Origin: Alphaproteobacteria bacterium | GTDB taxonomy: Bacteria; Pseudomonadota; Alphaproteobacteria; CAAGCB01; CAG-977 | Direction of reading: 5' to 3' | Assembly (NCBI GenBank): GCA_021639925.1 | Contig: JAJXEL010000056.1 | Coordinates: forward strand, 1-12,061 | DNA: 12,061 nt | Part shown: positions 8,545 through 12,061 of the stretch, piece by piece | How positions within the stretch are numbered: position 1 is the first letter of the stretch | How the letters are laid out: the number at the start of each line of letters is the position of its first letter | Made by a program: the position numbers and the translations under genes | The notes under the pieces: generated by a model | Told to the model about the DNA's origin: nothing | Databases searched by the model: none | Seen by the model: only the letters and a program-made list of their open reading frames with translations

Positions 8545-9702
8545 ATGTTTTTTATTTTATCTTTTATTTTTATATTGGCCGCCGTTATGATTACTTTGAA
8601 AATCCTGATCGGCTATAATCCGGAAATTTCGTTAAAAAACAGGCTGATCATTTCTTTTGTTGTTGTTTTTGCCTGGTGCTGTCCTGTATTGCCGCGTTTT
8701 TTACGCCGGCTGCATGTGTTGTCTGCAGAAGCAAATCTGGTTGTTTCTCAATCGCTGTATGTTATTTTTGTAACGGCTTTTTTTCTTTTATGTTTATTGA
8801 TGATCAGGGATATGGTCTGGATCCCCGGTTATAAAATTGCTTTGAAATTCAAAAAGGCTTCCGCCGCATTTGATCCGATGAAGCCTTCTGTCATTAAAAA
8901 AGCAAATATAATTACTGCGGCGGCGACGCTTTTGTTGTCCGGTTATGCCGTATATGAGGGGGTAAAATTCCCGCAGCTCAAAGAAACGGTTATTCCAACG
9001 CGCAAGCTTGATTCCGCGTTTAGAATTGTCGCTTTGACAGATATGCATATTACGCCCGTTACGCCGGTTTCGCGTATCAACAGGATTGTTCGCACGGTGA
9101 ATGAATTAAAGCCGGATGTGATCGTTTTGGCCGGCGATATTATTGATTCAAAACCGTACCGGCTGGAAAATGAAATGCGGGCTTTGGCAAATCTGAAAGC
9201 CAAGTACGGCGTATTTGTCACATTGGGAAATCATGAATTTTATCACGGCAGCTTTGAATGGGAAAAAACGTTCAAAAAAATGGGATTTTCTTATCTGGCC
9301 AATAACGGATTGATGCTGAAAGGGTCGAACGTTTATCTGTCGGGATTGCCTGATCCGCAGTTGTTAAAAATCAATGATGCGGCAATGGAGGGGATCCGGA
9401 ATACGTTAAAGAAAGCGCCGCCGTCTGCTTTCAGAGTATTTTTATCTCATTCTCCGCGTTTTATTAAACGGCTGGACCGCCGCCTGATTGATCTGCAGAT
9501 TTCCGGGCATACGCACGGCGGCCAGATCTTTCCGTTTCATTTTGCCGTTAAACGGTTTAACGACTTTGTTGCCGGATTATACGATGTTGACGGCATGAAA
9601 CTGTATATTTCCCGCGGCGTCAGCGGCTGGGGCCCTCCGATGCGTTTGTTTGCTCCGTCGGAAATTTCCGTTATTGATTTAATTCCTGAAAAGAAAAATT
9701 AG
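8545..9702 (+). CDS. Membrane-anchored calcineurin-like metallophosphoesterase (YkuE/YaeI-like)
   Basis: The N-terminal 140 residues hold about four hydrophobic helices (roughly 2-23, 33-50, 67-88, 119-136). A two-metal phosphoesterase domain follows. Its metal ligands are visible in order: D166 and H168 in T-D-M-H, D198 in A-G-D-I-I-D, N229 and H230 in G-N-H-E, H302 in L-S-H-S-P, and H322 and H324 in G-H-T-H-G-G. All expected residues are present, so it should be active. On the usual topology for this arrangement an even number of helices leaves the domain on the same side as the N-terminus, but which side that is cannot be told. Substrate is unknown; relatives act on phosphodiesters or lipid-linked nucleotides. 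A strong GGAGG (8534-8538) precedes the ATG. It starts 22 nt after malQ and is the last gene of the run. Confidence 0.88.
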   Translation: MFFILSFIFILAAVMITLKILIGYNPEISLKNRLIISFVVVFAWCCPVLPRFLRRLHVLSAEANLVVSQSLYVIFVTAFFLLCLLMIRDMVWIPGYKIALKFKKASAAFDPMKPSVIKKANIITAAATLLLSGYAVYEGVKFPQLKETVIPTRKLDSAFRIVALTDMHITPVTPVSRINRIVRTVNELKPDVIVLAGDIIDSKPYRLENEMRALANLKAKYGVFVTLGNHEFYHGSFEWEKTFKKMGFSYLANNGLMLKGSNVYLSGLPDPQLLKINDAAMEGIRNTLKKAPPSAFRVFLSHSPRFIKRLDRRLIDLQISGHTHGGQIFPFHFAVKRFNDFVAGLYDVDGMKLYISRGVSGWGPPMRLFAPSEISVIDLIPEKKN

Positions 9703-10985
9703 TTTTCTTCGGCTTTTTCAACGGCGGCGGAAGGGGGCGTAAAGCTGGTTTTAAAAATATTTTCCAAAATGCCTTCCCGGTCTTCGTCTTTGGCTTTTCC
9801 TTCCGTTTCCAAGGCCGCCAGCGTTTCCAGCATGGATACTTTTTCCTGCGCCTGCGCCGCCGCTTTTTCGTAACGGGTACGGGTCTGAATCAACATAAAC
9901 ATCAGTCCGCACGCAATTAAAATCGGCAGCCCCAGCGTCACAATCGTCATAAATGTCGAAATGTTTGTCAGCTTGAACGAAATGCCCGCGACAATCGCCA
10001 AAACGGCCGTGATTGAAAATAACCCGGAAATAACGTACCAGCCGGTCATCTGGTTGGCTTTGGTTTGATTCTGATTCAACTGATCATTCCAATAATCCAG
10101 CGCCGTTCCGTAACGAATACGGCTGGCGACGCTTTGACGCAGGGACGCCAGCTGGCGTTCATGATCGTTTTGAATTAAATTCAGCTGATCCCACATCGCA
10201 TTGACCGCGCTGTCCGAAGTCTGTTTGATTTCGGCAACCAGCTGCGATACGTACTCGGCAACGTCGTTACGATAGATTTGCAACTGCCGTCTGGCTTCTT
10301 CTATTCCCTGCTGCAAGGCGAAATGTTCGTTTTCAATCGGTTTGATTTGTTTTTCCGCCAGTTCGACGCGGCGGATAATACCGTTGATCTTTCGCAGGGT
10401 TTCCGATACTTTCCCGTCCAGCATTTCCGGCTGGACGTTTGTTCTGAATTGCAGGGTAAAGGCATAACCGAACGTGAAACTTTCAGCGTCGGCCGATGTA
10501 CCGAACCCTGCCGCGTCGCTCAAAGAAGCCGCCCCCGTCGCGCCGGCCAACAGCCCCATCAGCATTGGTTCATAACGATACATGATCGTCGCCATCTGCC
10601 CCAGCGTTCCCTGAGAATGAATACATTTAAATCCCAGGTAAGCGTTTAAATCCTTGCGGATAATCGTGAAACCTTCGGCGGCGGACATTTCCGTATTTAA
10701 AACGGCCTGCGCGGCGTTCAGAATCGACCGCGGAGTCTGTAATTGAAAATCTATGATTTTCTGAATAAACGGCTTGTCCGACGTTTCCGTGCCGATAATA
10801 TCATGCCAGGCTTTCAGTTCGTTAACGGCAAACACGCCGGCTTCGTAAAAAGAACGCAGCTCGACTATTCCTCCGTTATCGTCCAGTTCGATATGAATGG
10901 GAACGCCGAACGGAATGTCCCTTTCTTTATCAAAAGGAAACTCTGCAGGAAAAGCGCCGGAATTTATCTCGTTTTGTGTATTCAT
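9699..10985 (-). CDS. Uncharacterised membrane protein with helical region and C-terminal TM hairpin (DUF6161-like)
   Basis: I do not recognise a function. The 428-residue protein has a soluble N-terminal part (1-140), a small glycine/alanine-rich stretch (about 141-165), and a long, mostly helical, charged region (about 185-310) with likely coiled coil. Two membrane helices (about 316-337 and 345-367) are joined by a short turn, and a cytosolic-looking tail ends in acidic and lysine residues. The layout, Y-W-N-D-Q at 298-302, and the tail pattern E-G-K-x-x-D-E-D-R-E-G-I-L before an F-K-T-S segment resemble what I recall of DUF6161, a family without known role. That assignment is from memory only. 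There is no signal peptide, so both ends should lie on the same side, probably cytosolic. No clear Shine-Dalgarno precedes the ATG. It follows the glycosyltransferase by 39 nt. Confidence 0.8.
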   Translation of the reverse strand: MNTQNEINSGAFPAEFPFDKERDIPFGVPIHIELDDNGGIVELRSFYEAGVFAVNELKAWHDIIGTETSDKPFIQKIIDFQLQTPRSILNAAQAVLNTEMSAAEGFTIIRKDLNAYLGFKCIHSQGTLGQMATIMYRYEPMLMGLLAGATGAASLSDAAGFGTSADAESFTFGYAFTLQFRTNVQPEMLDGKVSETLRKINGIIRRVELAEKQIKPIENEHFALQQGIEEARRQLQIYRNDVAEYVSQLVAEIKQTSDSAVNAMWDQLNLIQNDHERQLASLRQSVASRIRYGTALDYWNDQLNQNQTKANQMTGWYVISGLFSITAVLAIVAGISFKLTNISTFMTIVTLGLPILIACGLMFMLIQTRTRYEKAAAQAQEKVSMLETLAALETEGKAKDEDREGILENIFKTSFTPPSAAVEKAEEN

Positions 10986-11024
10986 GGTTCAAACTATGTC
11001 GTATATTGTTTTAAAAATCAATAT

Positions 11025-11930
11025 TTAATCCTGATTATCCGGGAAAGGATAGGACATATAGGACAGCCGGGTGTTTTCGCGCCGTATTTTCAGTTGGCTG
11101 TCAAATAAAATGCCGCACAGCACGCACAGGCAGAACAGCAGAAAGCTGAATAAAAATCCGGGGCAATAAGGCGCGGATTCCAAGTAACAGGCATAGCTGA
11201 GGAACACCATTAAAACGGCGAAAATACATGCTAAAGTGAAATAAAACAGCAGCGGACGTTCCGAACGCAGCAGTCTGAAAATCATGAATAAAACTTTAAA
11301 TCCGTCCTTTATGGTTGACAGTTTTCTGACCGATCCTTCGGGTCTGGCGAAATACCTGGTTTCGGCTTCGGCAAAGGGCAGGCGGTTCATTGCCGTGAAT
11401 ACGTTTAATTCCGTTTCAATTTCAAAACCGTTTGACCGGGCGGTAAAAGTTTTGACAAACCTTTTTGAAAAAACGCGCAGACCGGACAACATATCCGTTT
11501 GTTTTATGCCGAATAAAACCCGCACCACCCCCGTCAAAAACATGTTCCCGAATCTGTGGAACATCGGATAAGCTGCTTTTTCCTGTTCTTTGCGCGTTCC
11601 GACAACCATGTCTTTTTGTTCGTTGATTAAAATATCAATCAAACGCGGAGCGGCTGCCAGATCGTATGTCATGTCTCCGTCCGTAATGACATAAATATCG
11701 GCGTCAATGTCCGCGAACATACGGCGTATAACGCTGCCTTTGCCCTGTTGGGAAACGCGGCGCACGATTGCGCCGGCCTGCGCCGCGATTTTTGCCGTAT
11801 CGTCTGTTGAATTGTTGTCATAAACGTAAACGTTCGCGCCGGGCAAAGTCTTTTTAGCCAATTCGATAACGGATTGTACGGTTTTTTCTTCATTATAACA
11901 GGGAATCAATACGGCGGTTTTTAAGGTCAT
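11025..11930 (-). CDS. Family 2 glycosyltransferase, membrane-bound (polyprenyl-phosphate sugar transferase type)
   Basis: It likely moves a sugar from a nucleotide donor to a lipid or other acceptor at the inner face of the cytoplasmic membrane. The GT-A fold is plain: A-V-L-I-P-C-Y-N-E-E at 6-15, Y-D-N-N-S-T-D-D at 37-44, Q-G-K-G at 62-65, and the metal/donor motif T-D-G-D-M-T-Y-D at 83-90. D-M-L-S-G-L-R-V-F at 146-154 and F-E-I-E-T-E-L at 169-175 are typical of the dolichol-phosphate-mannose-synthase-like group. Two membrane helices follow (about 227-250 and 256-277), then a basic tail with R-R-E-N-T-R-L-S-Y. This two-helix version is common in Alphaproteobacteria as I recall. AGGAGA (plus-strand 11937-11942) gives a good ribosome site. 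Donor sugar and acceptor cannot be read from the sequence. Confidence 0.88.
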   Translation of the reverse strand: MTLKTAVLIPCYNEEKTVQSVIELAKKTLPGANVYVYDNNSTDDTAKIAAQAGAIVRRVSQQGKGSVIRRMFADIDADIYVITDGDMTYDLAAAPRLIDILINEQKDMVVGTRKEQEKAAYPMFHRFGNMFLTGVVRVLFGIKQTDMLSGLRVFSKRFVKTFTARSNGFEIETELNVFTAMNRLPFAEAETRYFARPEGSVRKLSTIKDGFKVLFMIFRLLRSERPLLFYFTLACIFAVLMVFLSYACYLESAPYCPGFLFSFLLFCLCVLCGILFDSQLKIRRENTRLSYMSYPFPDNQD

Positions 11931-11958
11931 AAAATTTCTCCTAAATTATCAGATTATC

Positions 11959-11964
11959 AGTATA
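11959..11964 (-). promoter_or_regulatory. Possible -10 box for the glycosyltransferase transcript
   Basis: On the minus strand this reads TATACT, five of six matches to the -10 consensus. It is placed to start transcription about 20 nt before the glycosyltransferase ATG. At 17 bp spacing the upstream hexamer is TTTCTT, a weak -35 that falls inside the neighbouring hairpin. Tentative. Confidence 0.27.
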
Positions 11965-11976
11965 CGGGATCGCAAA

Positions 11977-12012
11977 GCGGAAAGAAACGATTTTTCTTTG
12001 TCCGCATTTTTT
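11977..12012. terminator. Hairpin with T-run upstream of the glycosyltransferase
   Basis: GCGGA (11977-11981) pairs with TCCGC (12001-12005), and AAGAAA (11982-11987) pairs with TTTCTT (11993-11998). The loop is five bases and there is a two-base bulge. Read on the plus strand it is followed by A and six T (12007-12012), the form of an intrinsic terminator. On the minus strand it starts right after a possible stop codon at 12011-12013, but only TTT follows the stem. It may end a transcript from either side, most sensibly one from the gene beyond the right edge. Confidence 0.4.
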
Positions 12013-12061
12013 ATTCCGAAAGCCCCGCCTGATAACGCTTTTTGAGTGGGTAAAATAATAC
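12011..12061 (-). CDS. Possible C-terminal end of a minus-strand gene (partial, 5' end outside window)
   Basis: Reading leftward from the edge, one minus frame gives 16 residues, V-L-F-Y-P-L-K-K-R-Y-Q-A-G-L-S-E, then TAA at 12013-12011. The mix of a short hydrophobic stretch and a basic end would suit the tail of a membrane protein, and a hairpin follows the stop. The other two minus frames are also open here for longer, so this is a weak call. No function is proposed. Confidence 0.25.
   Translation of the reverse strand, partial: VLFYPLKKRYQAGLSE

Noticed and set aside
8545..8990. More AT-rich appearance at the start of the phosphoesterase, as a possible sign of transfer
   Set aside because: The region encodes membrane helices rich in Phe, Ile and Leu, which raises T content by itself; the rest of the gene looks like its neighbours.
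349..9221. Many antisense and out-of-frame open frames of 60-142 codons, for example 1826-2254 minus, 2939-3367 minus and 4932-5348 minus
   Set aside because: They lie wholly inside genes with clear catalytic motifs in the main frame, have low-complexity or Arg/Pro-rich translations and lack ribosome sites. They are shadows of the real genes.
10278..11571. Plus-strand open frames at 10278-10649, 10743-11108 and 11284-11571
   Set aside because: They are antisense to the DUF6161-like and glycosyltransferase genes, with no ribosome site and no recognisable domain.
11943..12060. Longer open minus frames at the right edge, such as one giving about 36 residues ending near 11950
   Set aside because: They read through the hairpin and the possible -10 box, and the translation shows no domain. 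The shorter frame ending before the hairpin is the more sensible candidate.
1..12061. Search by eye for CRISPR repeats, tRNA cloverleafs, insertion-sequence ends and attachment sites
   Set aside because: No spaced direct repeats, no tRNA-like folds and no transposase or integrase frames were seen; genes fill nearly all of the window.

Overview
The window carries two groups of genes that converge near position 9,700. The plus-strand group (start of window to 9702) is an alpha-glucan (glycogen) metabolism operon. It holds the last 25 codons of a gene that looks like the maltosyltransferase GlgE, then a stand-alone maltokinase, the branching enzyme GlgB, the debranching enzyme GlgX, the 4-alpha-glucanotransferase MalQ, and a membrane-anchored metallophosphoesterase. 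From the maltokinase onward the gaps are 3, 25, 12 and 22 nt, so co-transcription is very likely. A hairpin and a possible promoter sit between the GlgE-like tail and the maltokinase. The operon may therefore be read partly through from upstream and partly from its own start.

The minus-strand group (11930 down to 9699) holds a family-2 glycosyltransferase with two C-terminal membrane helices. It is followed 39 nt later by an uncharacterised protein with a long helical region and a membrane hairpin, which resembles the DUF6161 family from memory. The last plus gene and the last minus gene overlap tail to tail by 4 nt in the string TTAG. At the right edge there may be the last codons of another minus-strand gene, followed by a hairpin.

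The enzymes fit together as follows. Maltokinase makes maltose 1-phosphate from maltose and ATP. GlgE, if the tail is correctly read, adds maltosyl units from it to a growing alpha-1,4-glucan, and GlgB adds the alpha-1,6 branches. In breakdown, GlgX removes short branches and MalQ reshuffles the freed maltodextrins. No glgC, glgA, glycogen phosphorylase or trehalose synthase gene lies inside the window. The phosphoesterase is linked by position only, and its substrate cannot be read from the sequence.

The organism is bacterial, with base composition near 50% GC by eye and mostly good Shine-Dalgarno sites. The glycosyltransferase subtype and the DUF6161-like protein are of kinds I associate with Alphaproteobacteria, so an uncultured alphaproteobacterium of moderate GC is my best guess (inference, not proven). 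I see no tRNA, rRNA, CRISPR array, insertion sequence or phage gene. Most of the window is well-understood metabolism. The least explained parts are the DUF6161-like protein, the extra C-terminal tail of GlgX, and the phosphoesterase riding in a glycogen operon.
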